Shown here piece by piece: positions 36,701-47,900 of a stretch of 64,000 bases of DNA. The position numbers were made by a program, and so were the translations under genes. The DNA is from Anthopleura xanthogrammica (lineage: Eukaryota > Cnidaria > Anthozoa > Actiniaria > Actiniidae). How positions within the stretch are numbered: position 1 is the stretch's first letter; each line of letters begins with the position of its first letter. Below the pieces are notes generated by a model. That model saw only the letters and a program-made list of their open reading frames with translations, was not told where the DNA came from and ran no database searches. Where the stretch lies: contig OZ025221.1 of NCBI GenBank assembly GCA_964019055.1, forward strand, positions 6,111,968-6,175,967, in the 5' to 3' direction.

Positions 36701-39700
36701 GATAAGATGAAGATAAGATGAAGATAAGATGAATATAAGATGAATATAAGATGAATATAAGATGAATATAAGATGAAGATAAGATGAAGATAAGATGAAG
36801 ATAAGATGAAGATAAGATGAATATAAGATGAAGATAAGATGAAGATAAGATGAAGATAAGATGAATATAAGATGAATATAAGATGAATATAAGATGAATA
36901 TAAGATGAATATAAGATGAATATAAGATGAATATAAGATGAATATAAGATGAATATAAGATGAATATAAGATGAATATAAGATGAATATAAGATGAATAT
37001 AAGATTATAATTTATTTGATAATAACCAAGAATTATTTCAATACAAATTTAATAGCAACTTCCAAATGAAGTATTTCAAAAACAACAATAATAAAAACAT
37101 AGTACACTTACATAATATTCTTTGAGTAGAGGTGTTTCATTTACGTAGAAAAAAAGATAGTGAATAAAATAGAAATGACGTAAGAAGTAAGTCAAAACAT
37201 AACAAAAATAAAACTTTTATTGACTAATTTAGCCTGTCTGGGCATAATTCTCTTCCATTTCGTATATACCATGTGTCACTCCTTTTACAATTATATTTTT
37301 TGTTTACTGGTCAAAGTCTGAAATGGGTAAATGTCCACCCATACTAAATCGGTATATTTCGATCTTCTCAAATAAATCATAAAGTTCACTACAAGAAGTT
37401 AAATCATAGATTAATCAATTTCAAGATCCCTTGAATCCTTCAAGATTCCCAGTGACATTATATAGGAAAATAAACTACATTTGATCATGGTGGATAGAAA
37501 ACATTAATTAATAATATTTGAAGATAACTCACCTGTTATGGTAAATGGATAAAAATTCCAAGCTTTCTCCACTACGTAAAATAAATTTGGGATATATGAT
37601 CTTACCCATGCTGGCAAACGGCTGTAGAAAAAGAAACTATGCATCAGGGCTTGAACCTGGGGAAGGGTGGGGGATAATCCTAACAGTGTGTACAGGGATG
37701 CTTCACCCAGACTCTCAACCTCTAACCCTCTTATATACCAAATTTCAGCAAAAACTTAGGTACCCCTTTCATATACCCTTGTAAATTTCTAGGTTTATTT
37801 CTAGAAATTTTTTATTTCCCTTAATTTTCCAGGTCATTGGGAACCCTGTCTTGAATGATTTCGAATCATGGCAATTTTCCCATATTTGCCTTTACTGGTA
37901 AATATGACATGACGAATGGGCAAAATGTCCCCTCGTTGTGAAATCTTAGATAGATTATCAAAGATAATAAAGACATCAAGTTTCATAATGTGTACCTTGA
38001 TAAGTAGATTATTTTTTCTGTAAATCTCCCTTTACCATATTTTTCATCTTCACACTCTTCATTTTTCACAACATGTATACCCTCGCCTGTGTCACTCTGT
38101 TCATTGCTGTGTCTGTTGATCATATACAACTGCCCTATCCGATACTGTTAATAAAACAATATAAATAAATAAATAAATAAATAAATAAATTGGAGGGGCT
38201 AATCATCCTTACTTGCAGCTGAAGAGCTGAATTGCGAAGGACGCAGCTCAACGTGGTCGAGTCGAAGGCATACGAAGGCGCCTTCAGCAGCCGCCATATG
38301 ACTCATGTCTGACCACGGAGCACAGCTCAGATCGATTTAGGGTTGGTTTTTACGGAGGGAGGAAAACCGGAGAGCCCGGAGAAAAACCCTCGAAGCAAGG
38401 GAGAGAACCAACAAACTCAACTCACTTAAGGTGCCGAGTCCGGGGATCGAACCCGGGACTATAGCGGTGAGAGGCGAGAACTTACGCACTACGCCACCCT
38501 TGCTTCCCATATATTCACTTGGATTAGTTTCTAAAATTTTCTCTTGCCCTTTCATTGCAAAAGAAAAAATATATAATAATAATTACATTGCCAACACACA
38601 CAAAAAAAAATGAATCCTGTACTGGTGCCTTTATACCACCTATAAATATGTTTCACCAGGAGAATTTGGGTCAATGAATTTTTGGCTTTTTCTAATCAAA
38701 TTTCCAACTTCAAAGTTAGGAAATTCTTGATTGATACAATCAAAAACTCATAATTTACTAGAATTGTTCTTCTTAAAAACAACTTTTTTTAATGGTATTG
38801 TTAATCCCCAGAATACGATATGTATGCATTTTAATTCGCAATTCAAAAACAAATCACAAATTAGTTATCAAAACAGCAAGCTTATCCAATTTCCAAATCA
38901 ATTTGTTAGTTTACTTCTCATTTCCCCCTATCTTGACCAGTAATTTCCAGTTTTTTCCTGTGTTAATCTTTTTTAATCCTTTCCTTCCTAGACCAGTTCT
39001 CGTTATTTTGATTATTTTCACAGCTGATTTAACACCAGCGTTAAAAGAAAGGATAATTAATATGAGGTAACACTGATATTAGACCCGTGAAGCGTAATCA
39101 TGGATCGAAATTGATAGCAAAAGCATTGCCAAAGTATAACATTTAACCACAACTTACGAATCTAAACCACTTTTACTAGCAACTACCTTATAGATTAAAG
39201 AAATATCAAGCATCAATTTCTTTAGTTTCAGTCTCATGTCAAAGTTCGTAGTTTGTGGTCAAAGTTTGGGGAGGAATGGCAAGCAACAACAACCGACAGA
39301 AATAATTGTCAAACAAAATACATAAATCCTTCAATTTAATAACCGTAATTAGAGCTGAAAATCACGATTGGTGAATAAAATATAAAGTTATGTAATTTTG
39401 GGGTTTTCTAAAGGTTATTAATAAGGTAAAATAGGGAATGAAACTTTGACTTGTTCTTTTGCTTTCGATGTGCTTTGGTTGCTTGAAAATGTTCTTCAAA
39501 AAACACTAGCAATACTTATCATCAAACCAAAGGAGATGAATATTGAAAAATAAAACCGAAACCAACAGATTTAAAGGATAAAATTCTGATATTCACGAAA
39601 TTAAAAGAGTTACAAAGTCATAAGCTTAAATAGTACGGTACAAGACTGAATATTCGTTGACACGCAACAAGTGAGCAAGAAAAAGACGCCTAAAATTGAT

Positions 39701-39764
39701 GACAAGAAAAACTTACCTCATCGACACTCAAAGGCATACTTATTCTGTACTCTTTCACCAACAT
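33748..39764 (-). CDS. PITPNC1: PITPNC1 (RdgB-beta), cytoplasmic phosphatidylinositol transfer protein
   Basis: START-like lipid-transfer protein that binds PI and phosphatidic acid, of class IIB. Ten exons join in phase: 39764-39717, 38144-37996, 37621-37533, 37119-37112, 36457-36386, 36001-35903, 35812-35753, 35215-35120, 34412-34349 and 33839-33748, giving 258 residues. Class IIB-specific blocks: MLVKEYRISMPLSVDEYRIG, FYVVEKAWNFYPFTITEYYC, SFLPRLSVRIETKYLDNNG, TGRGPLEPDWQ, QPIMCSYKLVNVTFDVWGLS and ILLVGHRQAFAWIDLWY. Exon 4 is only 8 nt (encodes the end of E, then YY) and is needed to join FTIT to CSFLP in frame. It is shorter than long human isoforms, ending soon after the last helix (VREYEKEMQQKTNDK). 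The 11-bp minisatellite abuts exon 5. Class I PITPs differ in the CSFLP and HRQAFAW blocks, so C1 is the better name. Confidence 0.93.
34470..34835 (+). mobile_element. tRNA-headed SINE
   Basis: A-box-like TGGCTTAGCTAGTTGGTAGG and B-box-like GGGTTCAATCCCAGG. A body shared with the other SINEs follows: TTCTCTCCTGTACATG, AAGGGTTTTCCTCCAAGTTT and TCTGGATTTCCTCCC. It lies in PITPNC1 intron 8. Confidence 0.7.
35299..35720. mobile_element. Foldback element in PITPNC1 intron 7
   Basis: CAATGGACTACTTCGATGAT then ACGACGGCCATCTTG is mirrored by CAAGATGGCCACCCCATCGT then TGAAGTAGTCCATTG. It nearly fills the intron 35216-35752. Confidence 0.8.
36158..36318. mobile_element. Foldback MITE, AGACCTTTCC ends
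   Basis: CAGACCTTTCCTAAATTCGC then TTGAATGACCACAGAACAATA is mirrored by TATTGTTCTGTGGTATTTAA then GCGAATTAGGGAAAGGTCTA. The terminal arm matches the element at 11419-11773. It lies between PITPNC1 exons 6 and 5. Confidence 0.75.
36459..37004. repeat. 11-bp minisatellite (ATAAGATGAAT/G)n
   Basis: About 50 uninterrupted 11-bp units, varying only at the last base (T or G). The G and T variants occur in blocks. The array starts at the AG of the PITPNC1 exon 5 acceptor: on the coding strand the last unit reads ATTCATCTTATAG and is the splice site itself. Confidence 0.97.
38160..38506 (-). mobile_element. Full-length tRNA-headed SINE
   Basis: On the minus strand: head GGTGGCGTAGTGCGTAAGTT (A box), B box GGGTTCGATCCCCGGAC, then GAGTTTGTTGGTTCTCTCCC, GGGTTTTTCTCCGGGCTCTC and CTCCCTCCGTAAAAACCAA. 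The body contains GAGCTGTGCTCCGTGGTCAG and the tail is (TTTA)n. It lies in PITPNC1 intron 1. This is the best-preserved copy of the family in the window. Confidence 0.8.
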
Positions 39765-41532
39765 TATGATAAAGTTAAGCCTTATCAGGTTTGGTTCATC
39801 TCAAATTTAATAAATATACATCAAAAGCTGTCTGCAAACACCGTGAAACTCTTTTCCGCTTTGCACTGGGTGGCCTGGCCAGCATCTCAACCGAGGGGTA
39901 ACGGAACGTGGACGGGCCAAGGGCGGAATTTTTAATTTTAAAATAGGGTAACATTAACAATTTTAATTAGGATTATTTGTTTATTTATTCTTGAATGGTT
40001 AGATCAAATATAAAATAAAATAAAGGAGTGCCTTTCTGTCCCATAATCCTTTGCAATGGGTGCATTTTTCCCAACCCTCTCCTACCCGTCTGCAACATTT
40101 CTTTTAACACCTGTCTTTAATTTTTGTCATATTTCCTTTCGTAATATATATTGGCTATTGTGAAATATGATTATTTTTACAAGCCAGCTGATTGAGCTAC
40201 CTGTATCACCCCCCCCCCCCCCCCCCCCCAGTTGCGGCTCATAAAGGGCCATAACCGTTCCGCCGTGTGGCAAAAAGGAAATTAAGTGTGCAAAGTGTCA
40301 ATTTTGCTCCAAACTTGTGACAAAAGTCCTGACGAACCTTGGAGATATGAACGGAAATGTCAGTTTTTCTGCTGATCAAAATATTACCTCTCCCAAAGTA
40401 CAAGGCGTTATATTCACTAACTTCCAGCTGATCTGAAATAGTGACGTAGAAATGACATCACTGCAAAACTGAGGTGTCATGAAGTCTGTGAAAATTGACT
40501 TATAAAAGTTTATATTTGAGATAAACCTAGATTTTCTAGAAATGCTTTGATATTTTGTATATTTACTATGGTATTTATTATAAGTGGGAAAATAAGATAA
40601 AGAAATAACCGTTTCCCGAGTCGCTGGGCTACAAAGGATGACACCTCAGTAGTGCAAATTTTCTGGATTGTGATTGCATGGCTAATATTTTTTCTCAGAT
40701 CAGCTGGTTGTTTTGGTCGCATTTGATATGTTGTCCATTGGCCCCAAAAGAGCGTGTTTACAAAATATTGAGAGTTGTCGTTATGAAGAGGGCAGATACT
40801 GTTTTTCTGCTCTCATTCAGACTGACCTTACAAGACGAATTTTTAACTGTTCAAAAAATTGTACTTTTAGCCGTTCCGTTCTATCTGGACCCGGGGGGGT
40901 ACTTCGGGTCGTTTCATACGGGGATGCTCCGCCCGGACTCTCGACCCCTTACCCTTTTCTATACCAAATTTCAGCAAAAAGGTACCCCTTTTATATACCC
41001 TTTTGCCTGAAAAGGTACCCCTTACGTATACCTTTGAAGAAAAGCTACCCCTTTCTATACCAAAACTCACGAATTTCCACCCCTTTTCTATACCTGCAGC
41101 CTGAGAAAGGTACCCCTTTCGGGCGGAGCATCCCCGTATAGTCAATTATAGGGAGTACCCCCCCCCCCCCCCGGGATCTTGACAATAATTAAAACGCCTA
41201 GCCATGCCAATCAAGTTCCGTGTAAATGGTATAAACCGGCCAAATTTTTGAATTGTTAAAAATTCATCCAGTGACGTCTGAGGCCAGCCTCAGAAAGCAT
41301 TTATAGCTATGGGTAAAAGCTCTAAAAGACGGTGTGAAAAGAAGGCACAAGCATGCAGCATTCCACATTATTCTTGTCTTCAATTTATTTAAAATTTAAA
41401 ACAAATTTGAAAAGGACTTATATCATCTCATTGTACTATCTTGACTATTGTTCTTATTAAAAACAGAGCATCTGTTTCTTCATGGGCTGCCTGTGGCATT
41501 AACACAGCAAGCCCACAACAATAACTTTACTT
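39765..41532. other. Intergenic region upstream of PITPNC1
   Basis: 1.8 kb between the PITPNC1 start and the stop of the hydrolase-fold gene. Contains a poly-C run (about 40207-40230) and the foldback at 40890-41176. TTTATT at 41394-41399 (AATAAA on the minus strand) lies about 135 bp past the hydrolase-gene stop and is its likely polyadenylation signal. No gene is seen. Confidence 0.65.
40890..41176. mobile_element. Foldback MITE, CCCGGGGGGGTAC ends
   Basis: ACCCGGGGGGGTACTTCGGG and TACGGGGATGCTCCGCCCGG at the left mirror CGGGCGGAGCATCCCCGTAT and GGGAGTACCCCCCC at the right. The middle holds about seven diverged units around GGTACCCCTTT-TATACC. A decayed relative (GGGATGCTTCACCCAGACTC, GGTACCCCTTTCATATACCC) lies at about 37690-37785. 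Confidence 0.75.
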
Positions 41533-44500
41533 TTACATAGGAAAGGATTTGATATTCTGTTCTGCTTGTTGAGCATTATTTTTCATTCTCCAACTCTTGA
41601 CATGTTTTTCTATAACATCTGCTATTGATTTTGAATGTTCAAAAAGGGCTGCATCAGCACTTCCTGGTAAATGGATAAAGTTTTCTGCTCCTACACTGCT
41701 AAAAAACTTCTCAACAAGACCTTTGGCAGCTTGCCATTCCTGAAAAAGTAATTTGAATAAGGTATACAAAATCATTCATTCATAGTTGAAAATCAGAATC
41801 TGTATAGATTGTTTAGGGGGGGGGGGGAGGAAGGAAAGGAGGGATGGAGGCAGCCAGCCAGCTAGCCAGGGAGGGAGCTAGTGAGGGAGACAGACAGACA
41901 GGTAGAGAGGGAGTTGATACAAAATGGAAGGGTTCCTCATGTATCTTGCAAATGAAAACAGGACCAGAGATCTATAAGCCAGTTCAAAGTTTAAAAATCG
42001 TTTCCAGTGCGCATGCATTTTTTCCCAAATTTCTCACCTTCTTATGTATAATTAAAAACAAAAGAAGGTTTAAACAAAAGAAGGTGAGAAATTCGGGATA
42101 AAATCACATGTGCACTGGAAACGATTCTTAAACTTTGAACTGGCTTATGAACTAAGAGAGCCATGAATGTTACTACAATTTTTTGCATCTAAGCAGTAAC
42201 ACCAGACATCAAAACATGTTCTAAGTGGAGCCTTAAATTTTTATGCTTGGTGGCTAAAAAGTTAACATTTGGCCGTCTCATTTGACTGGCTCCTTTGAAA
42301 TCTACAAGCGTTAACTTTTCAGCCACCAAACATAAACATTTCAGGCTCCACTTAGAATATGTTTTGATGTCATGGTGTTCACACTTAGATGCAAACTACT
42401 GTAGAAAATTAATTATAGTTTCTCCATCTCACCTTATTTATAACATTATCAGCTCTCTTGTCATATGTTTTACTGATCAAAACAGTTGTTTGAACAATGC
42501 TAGGATTAAAGGGCTTGAGTTTTGATAAAGTCTTCAACTGAGAAAGACTTTCATTGGCAAAGAAGTACTCATCAACAGCTGAACTCAAGTGTCCTGGTTT
42601 GCACATTAAGTATTTTTGCCTCGCAGTTACATCATCAGCAACAAGTTTATGTTCAATAGGTGTTTTCATAAGGCCAAAAATAAAAGCCAAGCGGCTGACT
42701 CCAATAGCTGCAGAAAATTGAAGGGCCTGTAAACCTGAAATATGATTTCTAAGCCACAACCCAGTCCAAGGGTACATTCCACCAAAAAACATATCTTCTA
42801 TCAAAGGATTGATGAAGATTAGTCCTGCAACTTGTTCCTCAAAAAGCTGTGCATAGAATCTTGCATTTGCTGCACCGATTTCTGATCCCACTAAAATAAA
42901 AGGTTTTTGTTGGCCACTTGATGCTGTGAACAGTCTATGGAAATCTTCAGTCATTCTTTCAGTAGTTGATGGAGTACCATGGTTTTTATCACTTTCTGTG
43001 GACCTGTTTATAGAGGGTCTGTCACTAAAGCCAAGCCCTGCCCTGTCAAAAAAACAAACTTTGGAAATCTTGGCCAACTTTGGTACAACAAGTGTCCACG
43101 CATCAGAGGACATCCCTGTTGGTGCATCCAGTATAATAGTTGGCTTTCCTTTTCCAATGCAGCCCATGAACATCTTTTGACCAAAACCAATGTCATAGAG
43201 CTCACCTATAAAACAATTAATGTATCATGGTAATGTATTTTGAGATGGTGTAAAAAGCATGTTAAATGATATCTCATCCACACTTAGGAAGAAGGATACA
43301 GAGTTAAAGTGAGGAAATACGAGCAACAAAATCTTGCAACTTGTCTCTCAACATTGCTGCTTTGCAAATTGCAGAGTGAATGTTGCTCATATTACCACCT
43401 TGCGTAGAAAGAGCTTCTACTTTGTGCAACAAAGTCGTGCAACAAAACTTTGTTGGATGATATACAAGCCACATTCACTCTGCAACTTGCAACACAACAA
43501 TGTTGCACAACAAGTTGCAGGATTTTGTTGCTCATATTTCCATTACTTTAGTAAAGGGAAGTTTCAGTATTAGATACTAGAAGAAGCTTGATGACAATAA
43601 CTCTTGTTGATTAACAACCCATCCCCTTTTTGTATGAGGATTATCTAAACACTATAATTATAGCCATTCTCAAATTACAGGCTGGTTCTGGCTGTAACCA
43701 CAGGCTTCCCAGTAACTACAGCAATGCATGATGGAGGAACCAGAAAATCTGAAAATTTTACTCCGAAAGAACTGGAGAAAACCAACACAGGCAACTCTAC
43801 TCCCATATATGATGGTGGCTGAGAAATTAACTAACAGGTGGTACATGAGACTTGGTGCACACTACCCATGTTACTTAGCCTTTTCAAAGTTGTAGAAATG
43901 CATTGCATTATGGGGCTGTTTTGAGGGACAATTTATCACTCAGTTGACATTTTATGCATCAAGAAACAAAAGAAATTAACATCATTGGCAATTATAATTT
44001 TCTATTAAAATATATCATTTTTCACTATCAGCAAGAGAAAAAGATGCCATCCTAAGTGAGTACTAAAGCAACCCCTAAAACAGCCTCATAATGCAACATG
44101 TTCTCAGGGGTGGTTTAAGGAACTGTATGTGGGGGGGGGGGGGGGGGAGGGTGAGGGGGTAAATTTGCCAAAATCGGCAAGGCAAAAACAATGCCAAAAC
44201 CGCCAAACCAAAAAAACCTAATTTGCCTAAGAAAAGTGAGATTTGCCTAAAAAAAGTTGGGGGCTTGAGACCCCTTGCCTCTCCCCCTCATCTACCACCT
44301 ATGGTTCTGCTGTAACTCTGGAAAGGCTAATAGCTGAGATATCTTTCCTTTTCTTTGTCATTCATTTACTTATGAAAAATAAACTTTTCTTATTGTGTTT
44401 GTTAATTCACCTTGAGGCTTGAGCCCAACAGCTTCTCTGTATAAAGCAGCATGATTCAGAAAAGCAGGAACCAAAAGTACTAAAATAATATACTTCAAAA

Positions 44501-44769
44501 CCCCAGAACATCTTCCTTTTTCTGGCTCTGGAGGAACATCCTGAGTGGTTGTTTCTCTACTAGTGCTCTTAGATGATACAGTAGAGTCCTTTTGCTGTGG
44601 AAGAATAAGATAACAAAACGGGTTTCCTGTGGGTAAACTTGATTTCAAAACAAAGTCGAAAATTTAGAGCGCAAAAGTTAATCAACGCTTAGAAATAAGA
44701 ATACTAGGGAATAAATACCTCTTTCTTTGAATTATCCACTCCATTGGCTCGTCTCTTGATTACCACCAT
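41533..44769 (-). CDS. Membrane-anchored alpha/beta-hydrolase-fold protein, probable pseudoenzyme
   Basis: Four exons join in phase: 44769-44719, 44594-44411, 43205-42433 and 41739-41533, giving 404 residues. The N-terminus is basic (MVVIKRRANG), then a polar stretch and one membrane segment at about residues 50-68 (VLKYIILVLLVPAFLNHAAL). The rest is an alpha/beta-hydrolase domain: KPTIILDAPTGMSSDAWTLV, the oxyanion-type strand and loop FFDRAGLGFSDRP, and the elbow FILVGSEIGAANARFYAQLF. In active relatives the elbow reads VGHSxGG; here Ser is replaced by Glu (GSEIG). Near the C-terminus the usual GSGH becomes GSAD, so the catalytic His is absent as well. I cannot name an orthologue. It likely sits in an internal membrane with the fold on the lumenal or cytosolic side. 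It is head-to-head with SLC25A17. Confidence 0.85.
41972..42149. mobile_element. Hairpin MITE
   Basis: ATAAGCCAGTTCAAAGTTTA then AAAATCGTTTCCAGTGCGCA is mirrored by TGTGCACTGGAAACGATTCT then TAAACTTTGAACTGGCTTAT. Confidence 0.8.
42182..42395. mobile_element. Hairpin MITE
   Basis: TTTGCATCTAAGCAGTAACA then CCAGACATCAAAACATGTTCT is mirrored by AGAATATGTTTTGATGTCAT then GGTGTTCACACTTAGATGCAAA. The inner arm GTGGCTAAAAAGTTAAC is also inverted. It ends 38 bp before the exon 3 donor of the hydrolase-fold gene. Confidence 0.8.
43206..44410. other. Intron 2 of the hydrolase-fold gene
   Basis: 1.2 kb. Holds the hairpin at 43313-43541 (GGAAATACGAGCAACAAAAT and GATTTTGTTGCTCATATTTC, with many GTTGCA/TGCAAC words inside) and a poly-G run near 44130 followed by a GCCAAAAT-type purine-rich stretch. 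Confidence 0.65.
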
Positions 44770-44981
44770 TCTAGTTTTTTTTCAAAATATTCTTTCTTTG
44801 TGAATTTCTTTAGAAAACTGAGCCCACGTGGACCTAATCACGTGACAAATCATCCGATTGCTATGGTCAGCTGTCTCACCCATTAGAGCTCAAAAATTAG
44901 AATTTTTTTTCAATTTCGTACAAAATCCCGGGATCCTGTAATGTTTTTATATTATAGTCGTAAAAATTTCAATCCTTCATA
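44770..44981. promoter_or_regulatory. Divergent promoter, hydrolase-fold gene / SLC25A17
   Basis: 212 bp separate the start codons. Two CACGTG E-boxes lie at 44825-44830 and 44839-44844, 14 bp apart. The second sits in the longer palindrome TCACGTGA. bHLH-ZIP factors (USF, TFEB/MITF type) bind such sites; that use here is inference. Confidence 0.6.
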
Positions 44982-47900
44982 ATGACTATCTTCTCAAAGA
45001 CTGTTAGTTTTAATGATCTGGTACCTCTACTGCCGTATTTGGAAATTCCTTCGTCTTTGAAGGCAGTGTTTTCGTTCAGTAACTTTGTTCATGCTTTGTC
45101 CGGAGCTGTGGTAAGCCTTAGTATTTTTTGAAAATATTTAAGAATTCTTTTGGGATAATTTTACTTTTTTTCTCAGGGAAGTGTTACTGCAATGAGCGTG
45201 TTCTATCCTCTGGATACAGCCAGGACACGACTACAAGGTAGATTTTCATATTTCTTTCATTTGAAAACATCGTGCGTTGTGCAATACTTTTTCCATTCAT
45301 GTTCTTCCTTCTGTTTAACTCATTTCAGTTGATGACAAAAGAAACTCCAAAGGCACAATTTATGTTTTAAGAGAAATAGTTCAGGATGAAGGATTGTAAG
45401 CTTGCAAATTGTGTTTCATTCTATCATGATTTGACAAATGTAAAACCACAGGGAGCCCAAAGCATGCATGAAGTCATTGAGTTGGGTTCCTTGTCAAGGA
45501 CTACCCTCTCATCGTACCTGTGTAAATATCACTGGAACTGTGGATTTTGTTGGATCTAGAAAACTCATGTTTTTAAAAAATTGCCAGGCACTAGGAAGGG
45601 GAGAGGCGGGGTGTACTAGGGGTGGTGCAGGGATAGGGTAGTCCTGCTTGGATCTGAAAACTCTGACCCTATCTAAGACCTATTCCCTATCCATCAAGTT
45701 TGTTGCACTAGTACTCCTGTGCACCACTTGAGACTGGATTTGGAAGTCCAGAGTCCACCATCTGCCTTTTTATTCTGTGCAAGGCATGTTGAGAGAAGAG
45801 TTTTCATATCATGGTTATCATATAGACTCTCTTAATAAATCCTACACTTCTTTATTTTCTGCATTTCATGTCAAATTTATTTTCAATTTCATCCAAAAGA
45901 ATAAATTTGAAGTCAAATGCAGAAAATAAAGCATTGTAGGGTTTATTAAAAGTGTCTATGCCCTGTATAAGACCAAAAATTATCCTTTAAAACCCCACCC
46001 TCACCTTGGGAAAATATATAGTGTTAGTGTATTGCCTTTGTAACTTCCAAACTCCAACTGGTCTGTTGTACAACTCAATATATTTTCCTGCTGTTCTACT
46101 TTTCAGGATGTCTCTCTACCGTGGATTGGGTCCAGTTCTGTTCAGTCTCTTTTGCTCCAACTTTCTTTATTTCTACACCTTTAATAGTCTCAAAGCTATA
46201 TTTCTTAAAAATAGACACTCATCAACCTCAAAGCAAGATTTACTTTTTGGATATATTGCTGGTAGGTAATATAAAGGAATTTGCAGAATCAAAGTCTGAA
46301 GCCAAGACAGGGGCGTAGCTAGTGAGGACCCAGGAATTCTGGGGCACCCAGAATAAAAAGAATAATTTGGGGAATAGGGGCCACCCAGAAAAGTAAAAAC
46401 TCAAACAAAGATTTATTTAACAAAAATTAGGGGGGCACTAAAATGCTTCCTACCAACCTGCCTATACCTTCTTATAACTACATATATGTACCTGGTACCT
46501 ACATGTACCTTAACCCATCAACCTCCCACTTACTTACCCACCTACCTACTGACCCACCCACATACTTAACTATCTACCTAACAACTAATATCATTTTTAC
46601 CAACCTATCTATTCACCCACCACTTACTTACCCACCCACCTACCTGCCCAACCACCTACCTACCTACCAACCTTTGCACCTACCTACCTAGCCACCTGTC
46701 TACCTTCCCACTTACTTACCTAACCCACCTACCTTCTGATATCTAGCTGCCTTACTACAAACCCTTAATATGTACTTTTGTTCATCTGTGTCATTTACCT
46801 GAGTGTTTACTTTCATATATTCTTATTCAAATATCACTCAATCCTGCTTGTTATTGTTGGTTTAAATTGACTCCTTTCACTGATTCATTCTTTCATTTGT
46901 TGTTTTCATTATCAAGGTATTGTGAATGTTTTGGTAACAACTCCATTATGGGTAGCAAATACAAGATTAAAGCTACAGGGTGTCAAGTTAAGGTCACAAA
47001 ATTTGGAATGTATAGCAACACCTAAATATACTGGAATTATAGGTAAGAACAGTTAATAACTAAAGGTGGTTTTCCTCAGATAATTAGTATAGGTTAGTAG
47101 AGGTTAATTTATACACTCACTACTAGCAACTTTTTCACGGTGTGAGGAAAATCACTCTATCAAGGTTGTTAGAAATAATTTTGATGTGTTCTAGTGACAT
47201 GAACAATATACACCTATTTCAAAAGCGTTTGTCGCAGCTGAAACAAACAAGCAACAACACAAGACAGCAAAGAACATCTCTATTTTACACTATTCATCAT
47301 TTCAATGTGATTATTTTCTAATGGTAGGCTACAACTCTTTCAGTTCTTTAAGTGTTGTCCCAAATCTTTAGCTAATTAAAGCATTGTTTGAAGGTGGTCT
47401 TGGCTTGTTCCTTGTTGCTTGTTGCTTTTGGCTGCGACAACCTTTTTTGAAATAGTTGTATACACCATAGATATAGACAGATGATAAACAGGGTCCTTGT
47501 GCATGTATATGCTTAATAATGAAAAGTGGGGATTCTTAAAAAGAGAATAAACTTAAATATCCCATTGAAAGGCCCGAGATCCCATTGAACGTAACTTTAT
47601 CAGGATATTTTAAACAAAGGAACAAACAATGATTCAACTTAGGAAACCATTACTGCAAAAGACCTCAGTCTAATGTTTTCCCATAGTTCAAACCATGTGT
47701 CATTCTCTTGAGAATAAGATTCTTTCATTGTATTCACAAGGCTGCGAACAATTTTTGATCAGCAGTTCCTTTTGAGGCCAGAGGAATATTTGACCTGTCA
47801 AACCCAAGTGTGTCTGGTCAAATGTCCAGATCAAGAGAGGGGGAATCATTTACCAGTCAAGTGGTCATTTTTACCAGACATTTGTCCAAAGACAGGTGCT

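Noticed and set aside
38430..38506. Possible tRNA gene on the minus strand
   Set aside because: A and B boxes are present, but the acceptor and anticodon stems do not close and a SINE body with a TTTA tail follows. The same applies to 19653 and 34470.
40678..41145. Overlapping frames of 92-142 codons on both strands
   Set aside because: They lie in the GGTACCCCTTT repeats of a foldback element and read as repeated YPF/RGTF words.
46443..46691. 82-codon frame rich in Thr, Pro and Leu
   Set aside because: It is the CCTA/CCAC repeat tract in an SLC25A17 intron.
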